Shown in pieces: positions 49,309 through 57,706 of a stretch of DNA of 64,000 bases; the first letter of the stretch is position 1; the number at the start of each line of letters is the position of its first letter. A model generated the notes under the pieces. That model searched no databases and was not told the origin of the DNA. It saw nothing but the letters and a program-made list of their open reading frames with translations. Position numbers and translations under genes: made by a program. This stretch comes from Streptomyces sp. NRRL F-5122 (GTDB taxonomy: Bacteria; Actinomycetota; Actinomycetes; Streptomycetales; Streptomycetaceae), in assembly GCF_001507435.1 (NCBI RefSeq), contig NZ_LMWH01000128.1, positions 1 to 64,000 of the forward strand, in the 5' to 3' direction.

Positions 49309-49893
49309 TCAGTCCAGCGGAACGGACCTGCGGGACGGATCGCGCAGGTCCGTTCCGCTCGTGAGCCAGCGCTCCTGGAGCGCCTGGGCGCCGTGCACCC
49401 GCTTCCAGGCGGCCTCGTTCGGGGTCATCGGCAGCAGCGGCAGGAACCGCACGGGGTCGAGGGGTTCGTCCAGGTCCAGATCCTCGACCAGGCCGCCCGG
49501 TTCGGCGACCAGCACCGAGGTGAAGGGCGCGCCCGGCCACAGGGGCTCACCCACGTCCAGCGAGGCGCCGGGGGCCACGATCACACCCTCGACCTGCGGG
49601 GACGCGGCGAGCACCGCCAGCGGGCGCAGCAGCTTGTCGGTGTCGGCGGCGCCGCCGCGCACCGACAGGACGAGCTCGGCGCGGGGTCCTTCGACGGGGT
49701 CGGCGAGCATCGCCCCGGGGTCGGTCATCGGCCGCGCGGACATGCCGAGCGTGGCGTAGCGGAGGATGTCCCCCTCCCGGAAGCGCAGCACCTCGACGCG
49801 GTCGGTGCCCAGGAAGGTGACGGCGGCGCGGGCGTCCGGTTCGCCGAGCGCGGTACGCAGCCGGGCCTCGACAAGAGCGAGAACATCAACCAT
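49309..49893 (-). CDS. Suppressor-of-fused-like domain protein
   Basis: A 194-aa protein resembling bacterial Sufu-domain immunity-type proteins: EVLRFREGDILRYATLGMS, a GPRAELVLSVRGG core strand and the C-terminal FLPLLPMTPNEAAWKRVHG. Such proteins often serve as immunity or housekeeping binding proteins. On the minus strand TATGCT lies six bases before the ATG (49893), suggesting a leaderless message. Its last codons overlap the hairpin that terminates the MFS gene. The partner is unknown. Confidence 0.7.
   Translation of the reverse strand: MVDVLALVEARLRTALGEPDARAAVTFLGTDRVEVLRFREGDILRYATLGMSARPMTDPGAMLADPVEGPRAELVLSVRGGAADTDKLLRPLAVLAASPQVEGVIVAPGASLDVGEPLWPGAPFTSVLVAEPGGLVEDLDLDEPLDPVRFLPLLPMTPNEAAWKRVHGAQALQERWLTSGTDLRDPSRRSVPLD
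49316..49359 (+). terminator. Long-stem terminator of the MFS gene, inside the convergent ORF
   Basis: AGCGGAACGGACCTGCG pairs perfectly (17 bp) with its complement around a 10-base loop. The hairpin lies within the last 17 codons of the convergent Sufu-like gene, so coding and terminator functions share the same DNA. Confidence 0.75.
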
Positions 49894-50080
49894 GCGGCGA
49901 GCATAGAACTCGTCAGCGGCGGGCAAAGCGGCGCCTTGACACTTCGGTCGGCTGATACTCTTGCTCGGTGGTTCCGGGCAGCACGCAGGAGCGTCGCGAT
50001 CGAGTCCCGACACCGTGAGACTCCCCTACGGGGGATGGATCGTCCCTCACCAGGGACCGGCCGGAGGAGGTGGGGCTGTA

Positions 50081-50128
50081 ATGGATCGAAGTCGACCGTG
50101 CAGTACCACCCGCTCTTCCGGCCTCTGA
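50081..50128 (+). CDS. Possible 15-aa leader peptide upstream of corA
   Basis: An ATG ten bases after GGAGGAGG opens a 15-codon ORF rich in Ser, Arg and Thr (it begins MDRSRPCSTTRSS). Its TGA overlaps the ATG of the next small ORF (TGATG). The excellent ribosome-binding site is the main evidence. Coding status is uncertain. Confidence 0.4.
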   Translation: MDRSRPCSTTRSSGL

Positions 50129-50259
50129 TGCAGCTGTTCCGGCTGACCGCCACCTCTCACCTGCACACCGTGTCCCATGTGGGACCTCCCCCGGGGGACC
50201 CGCTCCGGATTCCCAGGTGCACCGCGGAAGAGCACTTCGTTTCGTTCTGCCTGATCTGA
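50128..50259 (+). CDS. Possible 43-aa second leader ORF upstream of corA
   Basis: A 43-codon ORF starting in the TGATG overlap. The product is His-rich in its middle (HLHTVSH) and has a Pro-Pro-Pro stretch (VGPPPGDPL), the kind of sequence that slows ribosomes. It ends 151 bases before corA. The GC3 bias is only moderate. It might be a regulatory ORF that senses Mg2+ or proline-dependent translation, by analogy with proline-rich magnesium-transporter leaders. Treat as speculative. Confidence 0.35.
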   Translation: MQLFRLTATSHLHTVSHVGPPPGDPLRIPRCTAEEHFVSFCLI

Positions 50260-50410
50260 CTGATCTGAATCAGTAGCGAAGTCCGCCACCGCGATGGTGC
50301 GGTGCTTCCCGCTTTGTGGACGTGCCAAACATCGGTACACAGGACGTCCCCATTCCGGGCAGTTCCACCCCTCGTGAGCGCCTTTGTTGCTCGCTGCGAA
50401 GGAGCCTGCC

Positions 50411-51529
50411 ATGTCGATGATCCGTGACCTGCGCGCCGCGGTCCGCCCGTCCCGCCCCTCCCTGCGCAAGGACACCGGCACGTACGACACCACGCGCGAC
50501 CCCGCCACTCCGTCCTGCGTCGTGGACTGCGCCGTCTACCGCGACGGCGTGCGCATCGAGACCCAGAAGCCGCTGTCCCCGCACGAGGCGATGCGGCAGG
50601 TGCGTCGTGACGGAGGCTTTGTGTGGATCGGTCTGCACGAGCCGACCGAAGCCGAATTCTCCGGTATCGCAAGCGAGTTCGGGCTGCACCCCCTGGCGGT
50701 CGAGGACGCGGTGCAGGCACACCAGCGCCCCAAGCTGGAGCGGTACGACGACTCCCTCTTCGCGGTCTTCAAGACCATCCACTACGTCGACCACGACGAG
50801 TTGACCGCCAACAGCGAGGTCGTCGAGACCGGCGAGGTCATGTGCTTCACCGGACGGGACTTCTTCATCACCGTCCGGCACGGCGGCCAGGGCTCGCTGC
50901 GGACGCTGCGGCACCGGCTGCAGGACGACCCGGAACTGCTCGCCAAGGGCCCCTCGGCCGTACTGCACGCGATCGCCGACCATGTCGTGGACGGCTACAT
51001 CGCCGTGGCCGACGCGATGCAGGTCGACATCGACGAGGTGGAGACGGAGGTATTCTCGCCGAGCAGGAAGGGCGGCACGCCCCGGGGCACGGACGCCGGC
51101 CGCATCTACCAACTCAAGCGCGAGGTACTGGAGTTCAAGCGGGCGGTGGCACCGCTCATGCGGCCGATGCTGCTGCTGAGCGAGCGGCCGATGCGGCTGG
51201 TGGACCCGGACATCCAGAAGTACTTCCGCGATGTCGCCGACCACCTCGCCCGGGTCCACGAGCAGGTGGTGGGCTTCGACGAGCTGCTGAACTCGATCCT
51301 CCAGGCCAACCTGGCGCAGGCGTCCGTCGCGCAGAACGAGGACATGCGCAAGATCACTGCGTGGGCGGCGATCATCGCCGTGCCGACGATGGTCTGCGGC
51401 GTCTACGGCATGAACTTCACGTACATGCCGGAACTGCACTGGAAGTACGGCTACCCGGTGATCATGAGCATCACGGTGGCCATCTGTCTGGGCATCCACC
51501 GCACGCTCAAGCGCAACGGCTGGCTGTGA
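50411..51529 (+). CDS. corA: CorA-type Mg2+/Co2+ channel
   Basis: A 372-aa channel protein. The cytoplasmic funnel (residues 30-300) is followed by two C-terminal helices; the pore signature YGMNF sits at the end of the first and the external loop has MPE in place of the common MPEL extension (YMPELHWKYG). The ATG at 50411 has AAGGAG six bases before it. A long structured leader precedes it. Other Mg2+-related genes (an MgtE-N/CBS protein) follow two genes downstream. It should mediate Mg2+ uptake. Confidence 0.92.
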   Translation: MSMIRDLRAAVRPSRPSLRKDTGTYDTTRDPATPSCVVDCAVYRDGVRIETQKPLSPHEAMRQVRRDGGFVWIGLHEPTEAEFSGIASEFGLHPLAVEDAVQAHQRPKLERYDDSLFAVFKTIHYVDHDELTANSEVVETGEVMCFTGRDFFITVRHGGQGSLRTLRHRLQDDPELLAKGPSAVLHAIADHVVDGYIAVADAMQVDIDEVETEVFSPSRKGGTPRGTDAGRIYQLKREVLEFKRAVAPLMRPMLLLSERPMRLVDPDIQKYFRDVADHLARVHEQVVGFDELLNSILQANLAQASVAQNEDMRKITAWAAIIAVPTMVCGVYGMNFTYMPELHWKYGYPVIMSITVAICLGIHRTLKRNGWL

Positions 51530-51552
51530 CCCTGCCCCACTAGGCTGGGCGC

Positions 51553-52062
51553 ATGACAAGCGAGCTGCTCGACCGGGCCCTCGTCGAGGAGGCCACGAAG
51601 AAGTCCGGGATGATCTGGGTCCAGGGCGCGATGCCCGCGCCCGCCCGGGCGCTGTGGCACGTGTGGCACGACGGCGCGGCCTGCGTGGTGGGCGACGGCC
51701 CCGGCGAGCAGCCGCTGCCCGGTCTGGTCGACGGCCAGGACGCGGTCGTCATGGTGCGCAGCAAGGACAAGGGGGGCCGGATCGTCACCTGGCCCGCGCA
51801 TGTGGTCGAGCTCGCCGCGGGGTCGCCGGAGTGGGAGAGCACCGTCGCCGAGCTGAAGGGCAAGCGGCTGAACGCCCCCGACGGCGAGGAGATGCCGGAG
51901 CGGTGGCGCCGCGAATGCCGGGTGCTGCGCCTGGAGCCCCACGGTCGCACGGTGCCGCTGCCCAGCGATTCACAGGCGGCTCCGCCGCCCCCGACGCCGG
52001 CGACGACCCGCCGTCCGATCCCGGCCGCGCTGCCCCGGCTGCTGCGCCGCAAGCGGCGGTAG
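51553..52062 (+). CDS. Uncharacterised protein with split-barrel-like core (169 aa)
   Basis: A 169-residue protein. The first 120 residues, with GMIWVQGAMPAPARALWHVWHDGAACVV-type alternation (read in parts), suggest a small beta barrel like pyridoxamine-oxidase or FMN-binding folds, but no cofactor motif is clear. The C-terminal tail is Pro-rich and ends in LLRRKRR. A TAGGCT hexamer is six bases before the ATG and there is no Shine-Dalgarno, so translation may be leaderless. It starts 24 bases after corA. Function is unknown. Confidence 0.6.
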   Translation: MTSELLDRALVEEATKKSGMIWVQGAMPAPARALWHVWHDGAACVVGDGPGEQPLPGLVDGQDAVVMVRSKDKGGRIVTWPAHVVELAAGSPEWESTVAELKGKRLNAPDGEEMPERWRRECRVLRLEPHGRTVPLPSDSQAAPPPPTPATTRRPIPAALPRLLRRKRR

Positions 52063-52132
52063 CCACCGCGGACCCCTACCCCGCCCCTCGGCACCCGGCC
52101 GCCGCGCCGGGCAGGACGGGCGGTCCCGCTCG

Positions 52133-52885
52133 TCAGGACGCCGGCAGCTGCTTCCCGTAGTCCACCGTCTCCTTCTTCGGCGGCTCGGCCAGGGAGAAGT
52201 CCTTCCCCCAGTCCGACATCCGGAGGGTCCCGGCGTTGCCGGCGCGCACCAGGCTCAGCGGATACGGAGTGCCCTCCAGGGAGACGTCCAGCGTGCCGCC
52301 GGAGCCCTTGTCGCCGGTGATACGGATCGTGCGGATCCCGTCCTGCTCGTGGTGGCCGTCCGTGCCCAGCGATCCGTGCAGTGTGAGGAGGCTGTCCAGC
52401 AGCACGTCCTTGTCGGTGAACCCGCTGAAGCGCTTGTAGGCCGGGTCTCCCGTCGGCACCTTCACGTACTTTCCCTCGAGCTTGTTCGCCGCGGCCGCCG
52501 AATCGCCGCCACCGTCGGCCCCCTCCTGGTTCCAGAACGCGGCATCGGCCTTCAGGAACAGGTGCGGGCCCACCCGCAGCACCTTGAACGAGCCGGTCCT
52601 GGAGGTGACCGAACCGGTGCCGCCGTCGCTCTTCAGCCGCATGTCCAGGGTGTACGTGCCGCCGTTGCCGACCACGGTCCCCGACAGCCGCAGCGCCGAG
52701 GCCGACTTCGCCGCCGCACGCGTGCGGGACTCGATCGTGCCGGCCGGCAGCTTGCCCACCCCGTTCGTCCCGGCGTCGGGGTCGCCGCTGCCGCACCCCG
52801 TGAGCCCCGTCCCAGTCACCACCAGTGCACAGATCGCGCTCACCAGTGCGGCCCTGCGGCCACGGCCCTGGGGGATTGCAGTCAC
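52133..52885 (-). CDS. Secreted lipoprotein, LolA/LppX-like fold candidate
   Basis: A 250-aa lipoprotein. The signal peptide ends in GLTGC (Cys31). The mature part has long amphipathic strands (GTVVGNGGTYTLDMRLKSDG, then FKVLRVGPHLFLKAD) that recall the LppX/LprG or LolA half-barrel for lipid binding. The GTG at 52885 was chosen as the nearest start giving a correct signal peptide. It is divergent from the MgtE-N/CBS gene. A lipid or glycolipid carrier role is inference. Confidence 0.72.
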   Translation of the reverse strand: MTAIPQGRGRRAALVSAICALVVTGTGLTGCGSGDPDAGTNGVGKLPAGTIESRTRAAAKSASALRLSGTVVGNGGTYTLDMRLKSDGGTGSVTSRTGSFKVLRVGPHLFLKADAAFWNQEGADGGGDSAAAANKLEGKYVKVPTGDPAYKRFSGFTDKDVLLDSLLTLHGSLGTDGHHEQDGIRTIRITGDKGSGGTLDVSLEGTPYPLSLVRAGNAGTLRMSDWGKDFSLAEPPKKETVDYGKQLPAS

Positions 52886-53059
52886 GGATAGGGCTGCCTC
52901 TCGTGCGGGAGTCGTCGTCGGCGTACGGCAGCGTACCGGTGCCCGTGGGTCCCTCCGGAGCCAGTCCGTCCGCCCCTCTCGCCAGGGCGTATTGCATCGG
53001 GACGGGCTAGCCTGAAGCCCACGCGAGCGGACAAAACGGCTGGAACAGGAGGCGCGGGC

Positions 53060-54340
53060 ATGGCGGCAGGCGCCCCTCGCATCTTCGTTTCGCACCTGGC
53101 CGGTGTCGCCGTCTTCGACCCCAACGGCGACCAGGTGGGACGCCTGCGCGACCTCGTCGTCATGCTGCGCGTCGGCCGGCGTCCCCCGCGCCTGCTCGGC
53201 CTGGTGGTCGAACTCACCACCCGTCGCCGCATCTTCCTGCCCATGACCCGGGTCACCGGTATCGAGTCGGGCCAGATCATCACGACCGGCGTGCTGAACG
53301 TGCGCCGCTTCGAACAGCGGCCCACCGAGCGGCTCGTCTTCGGGGAACTGCTCGACCGCCGCGTCCGGCTCACCGAGACCGGCGAGGACGTGACCGTCCT
53401 CGACCTCGCCGTCCACCAGCTGCCGGCCCGGCGGGAGTGGGAGGTCGACAAGGTCTTCGTCCGCAAGGGCCGGGCAGGAACGTTCCGGCGCAGCAAGGGC
53501 GAGGCGCTCACGGTCGAGTGGTCCGCCGTCAGCGGATTCTCCCTGGAGGAACAGGGGCAGGGCGCCGAGAGCCTGCTGGCCACCTTCGAGCAGCTGCGGC
53601 CCGCCGACCTCGCCAACGTCCTGCACCACCTCTCGGCCAAACGGCGCGCCGAGGTGGCCGCCGCCCTGGACGACGACCGGCTCGCCGACGTGCTCGAGCA
53701 GCTCCCCGAGGACGACCAGATCGAGATCCTCGGCAAGCTCAAGGAGGAACGCGCCGCGGACGTACTGGAGGCGATGGCCCCGGACGACGCGGCCGACCTG
53801 CTCGCCGAGCTGCCGGAGGACGAGAAGGAGCGGCTGCTGAGCCTGATGCAGCCGGACGACGCGGCCGACATGCGCCGTCTGATGGCGTACGAGGAGAGGA
53901 CCGCGGGCGGCCTGATGACCACGGAGCCGATCGTGCTCCGGCCCGACGCCACCATCGCGGACGCCCTGGCCCGGGTCCGCAACCCCGACCTGTCCCCCGC
54001 ACTCGCCGCCCAGGTGTACGTCTGCCGCCCGCCGGACGAGACACCGACCGGCAAGTACCTCGGCACCGTCCACTTCCAGCGGCTGTTGCGCGATCCGCCC
54101 TACACCCTCGTCAGCTCCATCCTGGACGACGCCCTCCAGGCCCTGGCGCCCGGCGCGCCCCTGCCCGTCGTGGCCGGGTTCTTCGCGACCTACGACATGG
54201 TGGCGGCGCCCGTCGTCGACGAGGCCGGTTCGCTGCTCGGCGTGGTGACCGTGGACGACGTACTGGACCACATGCTTCCCGACGACTGGCGCGAGACGGA
54301 GTTCCACCTGGTCGACGAGGGGGCCCCCGATGGTGCCTGA
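53060..54340 (+). CDS. Soluble MgtE-N/CBS protein with PRC-barrel start
   Basis: A 426-aa cytoplasmic protein. The N-terminal 80 residues look like a PRC-barrel (VFDPNGDQVGRLRDLVV). An MgtE_N superhelix follows (about 175-285, with LPEDDQIEILGKL and APDDAADLLAELPEDE repeats) and then two CBS domains (about 290-415). MgtE uses the same N and CBS parts to sense Mg2+, but the transmembrane channel is absent here. It overlaps the DUF1003 membrane gene by 11 bases, so a two-protein sensor/membrane complex is plausible. The ATG at 53060 has AGGAGG seven bases upstream. Confidence 0.88.
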   Translation: MAAGAPRIFVSHLAGVAVFDPNGDQVGRLRDLVVMLRVGRRPPRLLGLVVELTTRRRIFLPMTRVTGIESGQIITTGVLNVRRFEQRPTERLVFGELLDRRVRLTETGEDVTVLDLAVHQLPARREWEVDKVFVRKGRAGTFRRSKGEALTVEWSAVSGFSLEEQGQGAESLLATFEQLRPADLANVLHHLSAKRRAEVAAALDDDRLADVLEQLPEDDQIEILGKLKEERAADVLEAMAPDDAADLLAELPEDEKERLLSLMQPDDAADMRRLMAYEERTAGGLMTTEPIVLRPDATIADALARVRNPDLSPALAAQVYVCRPPDETPTGKYLGTVHFQRLLRDPPYTLVSSILDDALQALAPGAPLPVVAGFFATYDMVAAPVVDEAGSLLGVVTVDDVLDHMLPDDWRETEFHLVDEGAPDGA

Positions 54341-54905
54341 CCGCGAGAAGACGCCCTCCGGCGCGACCGCCGCCACCCGCTCCCGCATCCGGCTCGACCA
54401 GCCGCAGCGCAGGCGCACCCGCATCCTGCCCGAGTGGGACCCCGAGGCGTTCGGCCGCCTGTCGGAGCGCATCGCGCGCTTCCTGGGCACCGGGCGGTTC
54501 ATCGTCTGGATGACGGTCGTCATCATCATCTGGCTGGTCTGGAACATCACCGCCCCGTACTTTCTGCGCTTCGATCCCTACCCCTTCATCTTCCTAACGC
54601 TGATGCTGTCCCTCCAGGCCTCCTACGCGGCCCCGCTGATCCTGCTGGCGCAGAACCGCCAGGACGACCGCGACCGGGTCAACCTGGAGCAGGACCGCAA
54701 GCAGAACGAGCGGTCGATCGCGGACACCGAGTACCTGACCCGGGAGGTCGCGGCGCTGCGCACGGGTCTCGGCGAGGTCGCCACCCGTGACTGGATCCGC
54801 TCCGAACTCCAGGACCTCGTCAAGGATCTGAACGGCGGGCGGCCCGACGGCCACCACGTATTCCCGGCGGAACGCGGCCGCGGACGTGACGTAGACGACC
54901 GCTGA
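54330..54905 (+). CDS. DUF1003 two-helix membrane protein
   Basis: A 191-aa protein with two hydrophobic helices (FIVWMTVVIIIWLVWNI and FIFLTLMLSLQASYAAPLI) and the DUF1003 signature SYAAPLILLAQNRQDDRDR. The N-terminus is basic and disordered and the C-terminus helical. It is translated by overlap with the preceding MgtE-N/CBS gene, an arrangement seen in other actinobacteria. The function of DUF1003 is unknown. The pairing suggests a membrane partner for the Mg2+-sensing module. Confidence 0.88.
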   Translation: MVPDREKTPSGATAATRSRIRLDQPQRRRTRILPEWDPEAFGRLSERIARFLGTGRFIVWMTVVIIIWLVWNITAPYFLRFDPYPFIFLTLMLSLQASYAAPLILLAQNRQDDRDRVNLEQDRKQNERSIADTEYLTREVAALRTGLGEVATRDWIRSELQDLVKDLNGGRPDGHHVFPAERGRGRDVDDR

Positions 54906-54912
54906 CGGGGCG

Positions 54913-54941
54913 TTCCGGGCCCCCGTCGAGCGCCGTACCAT
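54913..54941 (+). promoter_or_regulatory. Promoter of mrp giving a leaderless mRNA
   Basis: TTCCGG (54913-54918), a 17-base spacer and TACCAT (54936-54941). The ATG follows seven bases after the -10, so the transcript should start at or next to the start codon. Confidence 0.6.
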
Positions 54942-54948
54942 CGTGGTT

Positions 54949-56082
54949 ATGGCTACGGAAGACGCGGTGCGCGAGGCACTGGCGACGGTGAACGACCCCG
55001 AGATCCAGCGACCCATCACCGAACTGGGGATGGTCAAATCGGTGGAGATCGGTGCGGACGGAGCGGTCGCGGTCACCGTGTACCTGACGGTTTCCGGCTG
55101 CCCCATGCGCGACACGATCACCCAGCGCGTCACGGACGCGGTCTCCCGCGTGGAGGGCGTCACCCGGGTGGACGTCACGCTCGACGTGATGAGCGACGAG
55201 CAGCGCCGCGAGCTGGCGACCGCGTTGCGAGGCGGCCAGGCCGAGCGTGAGATCCCCTTCGCCAAGCCCGGCTCGCTCACCCGTGTGTACGCGGTGGCGT
55301 CCGGCAAGGGCGGCGTCGGCAAGTCCTCGGTGACGGTGAACCTGGCGGCCGCGATGGCGGCCGACGGCCTGAAGGTCGGCGTTGTGGACGCCGACATCTA
55401 CGGACACAGCGTGCCGCGCATGCTGGGCGCCGACGGCCGGCCGACCCAGGTCGAGAACATGATCATGCCGCCGCAGGCGAACGGCGTGAAGGTCATCTCG
55501 ATCGGCATGTTCACACCCGGCAACGCACCGGTCGTCTGGCGCGGCCCCATGCTGCACCGCGCGCTCCAGCAGTTCCTGGCGGACGTCTTCTGGGGTGACC
55601 TGGACGTGCTGCTGCTCGATCTCCCGCCGGGCACCGGCGACATCGCGATCTCGGTGGCGCAGCTGGTCCCGAACGCGGAGATCCTGGTGGTCACCACCCC
55701 GCAGCAGGCGGCGGCGGAGGTGGCGGAGCGAGCGGGCTCCATCGCCGTCCAGACCCACCAGAAGATCGTCGGTGTGGTCGAGAACATGGCGGGCCTGCCC
55801 TGCCCGCACTGCGGCGAGATGGTGGACGTCTTCGGCACGGGCGGCGGCCAGCTGGTCGCCGACGGCCTCACCCGCACCACGGGTGCCACGGTCCCGGTGC
55901 TCGGCTCCATCCCCATCGACGTCCGTCTCCGCGAGGGCGGTGACGACGGCAGGCCGGTGGTGCTGACCGATCCGGACTCTCCGGCCGGCTCGGCCCTGCT
56001 CGCGATCGCGGGCAAGCTGGGCGGGCGTCAGCGCGGCCTCGCGGGCATGTCGCTGGGGATCACCCCGAGGAACAAGTTCTAG
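54949..56082 (+). CDS. mrp: Mrp/ApbC Fe-S cluster carrier ATPase
   Basis: A 377-aa P-loop ATPase. The N-terminal DUF59 domain (residues 1-95) is followed by the deviant Walker A SGKGGVGKSS (about 118-127), the Asp switch VVDADIYGHS and the cluster-binding CPHC near residue 284. Mrp/ApbC proteins carry and deliver Fe-S clusters. The ATG at 54949 was chosen over a near-upstream start because the promoter ends seven bases before it. A 21-bp stem terminator follows. The gene order MgtE-N/CBS, DUF1003, mrp matches mycobacteria (Rv1232c to Rv1229c). Confidence 0.92.
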   Translation: MATEDAVREALATVNDPEIQRPITELGMVKSVEIGADGAVAVTVYLTVSGCPMRDTITQRVTDAVSRVEGVTRVDVTLDVMSDEQRRELATALRGGQAEREIPFAKPGSLTRVYAVASGKGGVGKSSVTVNLAAAMAADGLKVGVVDADIYGHSVPRMLGADGRPTQVENMIMPPQANGVKVISIGMFTPGNAPVVWRGPMLHRALQQFLADVFWGDLDVLLLDLPPGTGDIAISVAQLVPNAEILVVTTPQQAAAEVAERAGSIAVQTHQKIVGVVENMAGLPCPHCGEMVDVFGTGGGQLVADGLTRTTGATVPVLGSIPIDVRLREGGDDGRPVVLTDPDSPAGSALLAIAGKLGGRQRGLAGMSLGITPRNKF

Positions 56083-56109
56083 GGCCGATCGGGTCGTTCC
56101 ACGTGCCGT

Positions 56110-56156
56110 ACGCCGATGGGGGCGCCGTCCGAGCGGGACGGCGCCCCCATCGGCGT
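56110..56156. terminator. 21-bp stem terminator after mrp
   Basis: A perfect 21-bp stem with a 5-base loop (GAGCG) between convergent genes. It is the longest uninterrupted inverted repeat I found in the window. Confidence 0.85.
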
Positions 56157-56164
56157 CGTCCCGG

Positions 56165-56821
56165 CTATGCGTAGGCCGCGATGTCCTTGACCGCGGAGAA
56201 ACCGAGACCGTACGCGCTCATCCCTCTGCCGTAGGCGCCCACGTGCACCCCGGCCTGCGTCGAACCGGCCAGCACCCAGCCGAACTCGGACTCGCGGTAG
56301 TGGAAGGCCGTCGGGACGCCGTCCACGGGCAGCGACAGGCTGGACCACGCGGGGCCGGACAGGTCGTCGGCGAGGGCCCATGCCGTCTCGGTCTGCTGGT
56401 CGAGCCAGTCGTCCCGCAGACCGTGGTCCATCTGCCCGGGCCAGGTGACCGACAGCAGTCCCACTCCCGCGAGCCAGGCCGCGGAGGAGACCGACGTGGC
56501 CTCCAGCAGGCCGGTGCCGTCAGGGCTGTGCCGTACCGGGTTGGCGGCCACGGTGACCACGACCGCGAACCGCTCCTTGTCCTCGCTGGCCTCGTTGCGC
56601 ACGGAGGGCTCTTCGCCGTGTCCGATCGATCCGTGCTCCACGACGCCGTCGGCCCCGGTGCCCACCTGCATCAGCCAGCGGGGGCCCGTGAACGCCTCGT
56701 CGAGGCCGTACCAGGGGAAGGACGCCCGGAGATACCCGTCGACCGCACGCCGGGCGAAGGGAAGCTGATGTCCGCCCTCCGCGGCCGGCGGCTGAGTGCC
56801 CACCCGACTCGTCGTCTCCAT
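56165..56821 (-). CDS. Conserved hypothetical protein (218 aa)
   Basis: A 218-aa protein with a conserved body (RRAVDGYLRASFPWYGLDEAF, read in parts, then GPRWLMQVGTG and FAVVVTVAANPVRHSP) and no recognised catalytic motif. I chose the ATG at 56821, which has AGGAGG 11 bases upstream. A GTG at 56992 would add 57 residues with one hydrophobic stretch, making it membrane-anchored, but that extension lacks a ribosome-binding site. It is next to tatB on the same strand. Function is unknown. Confidence 0.6.
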   Translation of the reverse strand: METTSRVGTQPPAAEGGHQLPFARRAVDGYLRASFPWYGLDEAFTGPRWLMQVGTGADGVVEHGSIGHGEEPSVRNEASEDKERFAVVVTVAANPVRHSPDGTGLLEATSVSSAAWLAGVGLLSVTWPGQMDHGLRDDWLDQQTETAWALADDLSGPAWSSLSLPVDGVPTAFHYRESEFGWVLAGSTQAGVHVGAYGRGMSAYGLGFSAVKDIAAYA

Positions 56822-57024
56822 CTGCCCGGACGCCTCCTCGCTCTCGTCGGACCCGAGCGGCCCGCCCCCCACGGGCGTCCTGGCTCCGAAATCGGTCCGC
56901 ACAACAACTGGGCAGCATAGCCACACCAGTCCGAACAGCAGGAAAACGCCCGGCGCGTACGGCCTTTTGAGCGTCGTGATATCGCCGCGCACCCACCGAT
57001 CGCCGTATGACCTGTGTCACATCA

Positions 57025-57046
57025 CGGCGGGTGTCACGTCCCGCCG
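57025..57046 (-). terminator. Terminator downstream of tatB
   Basis: CGGCGGG and CCCGCCG form a 7-bp stem with an 8-base loop, 18 bases past the tatB stop codon on the minus strand. Confidence 0.55.
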
Positions 57047-57063
57047 CGGCGGGCGCGAACGGC

Positions 57064-57507
57064 TCAGGTGGCGTCCGCGTCGAAGGGCGGGCGCTCGTCG
57101 GGGTCGGTCTTCTCCGGCTTCTTCGTCATGTCGACCGAGCCGGACGACGAGGACGACGAGGACGACGAGGACGGGGTCTCCGACTCCCGGCCGTGGACCG
57201 CGTCCGTGACCTCGGCCATTTCCTTCTTGAGGTCGAAGCCGTTGCGGATCTCCTTCAGCCCCAGGTCGTCGTTCTCCAGCTGCTTGCGGATGAACGTCTT
57301 GGGGTTGAGGTCCTCGAACTCGAAGTCCTTGAACTCGGGGCCCAGCTCGCTCCGGATGTCGTCCTTGGCGTTCTCGGAGAACTCCCGGATCTTGCGAATG
57401 GTCCGGGTGACGTCCTGGATCATCTTCGGGAGCTTGTCCGGACCGAAGACGAGCACGGCGAGGACAACGAGCGTCACCAGCTCGAGCGGTCCTATGTCAT
57501 TGAACAC
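57064..57507 (-). CDS. tatB: TatB twin-arginine translocase subunit
   Basis: A 147-aa protein. A single N-terminal helix (LELVTLVVLAVLVFGPDKLP) is followed by an amphipathic helix and a long acidic cytoplasmic tail. The FGPDKLP hinge is the TatA/B signature, and the Glu in the helix and the length mark TatB. A run of ten serines lies near the C-terminus. The GTG at 57507 has AAGGAG six bases upstream, a near-ideal site. In mycobacteria tatB follows htrA, sigE and rseA, the same order as here on the minus strand. Confidence 0.92.
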   Translation of the reverse strand: MFNDIGPLELVTLVVLAVLVFGPDKLPKMIQDVTRTIRKIREFSENAKDDIRSELGPEFKDFEFEDLNPKTFIRKQLENDDLGLKEIRNGFDLKKEMAEVTDAVHGRESETPSSSSSSSSSSGSVDMTKKPEKTDPDERPPFDADAT

Positions 57508-57706
57508 CTGAAGCTCCTTGCGATGTCCTCGGTCCTCGGCACTCGGTGGTCTGTGCGGGTCTTCCGTGGTCCGGGCCGGATCCACGGTACCCGGCGTTCC
57601 CGTCGTACCGGTACCGTCCCGGCACCGGGACCGCGTGTACACGACGGGTTTTCCGGGATGTTTGCCTTAAGGGTCGGGTTTCGGACGTGTCTTCGTGAGG
57701 TTCGGG

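Larger units (their letters stand above)
49894..50410. other. Long leader region upstream of corA
   Basis: A 517-base region between the divergent Sufu-like gene and corA. It contains two tiny overlapping ORFs with a strong ribosome-binding site (50081-50259), a GTCCCATGTGGGAC hairpin near 50171, and ACTGAT-CTGA-ATCAGT (50259-50274). I could not match it to the M-box or another riboswitch I know. The size and structure suggest a regulated leader. Confidence 0.5.

Noticed and set aside
49950..50100. An M-box or other known Mg2+ riboswitch upstream of corA
   Set aside because: I could not find the conserved M-box core segments; the region is reported only as an unidentified structured leader.
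57126..57176. Simple GAC/GGA-type repeat as a mobile element scar
   Set aside because: It codes the poly-Ser run in TatB in frame and has no terminal repeats or target duplications.
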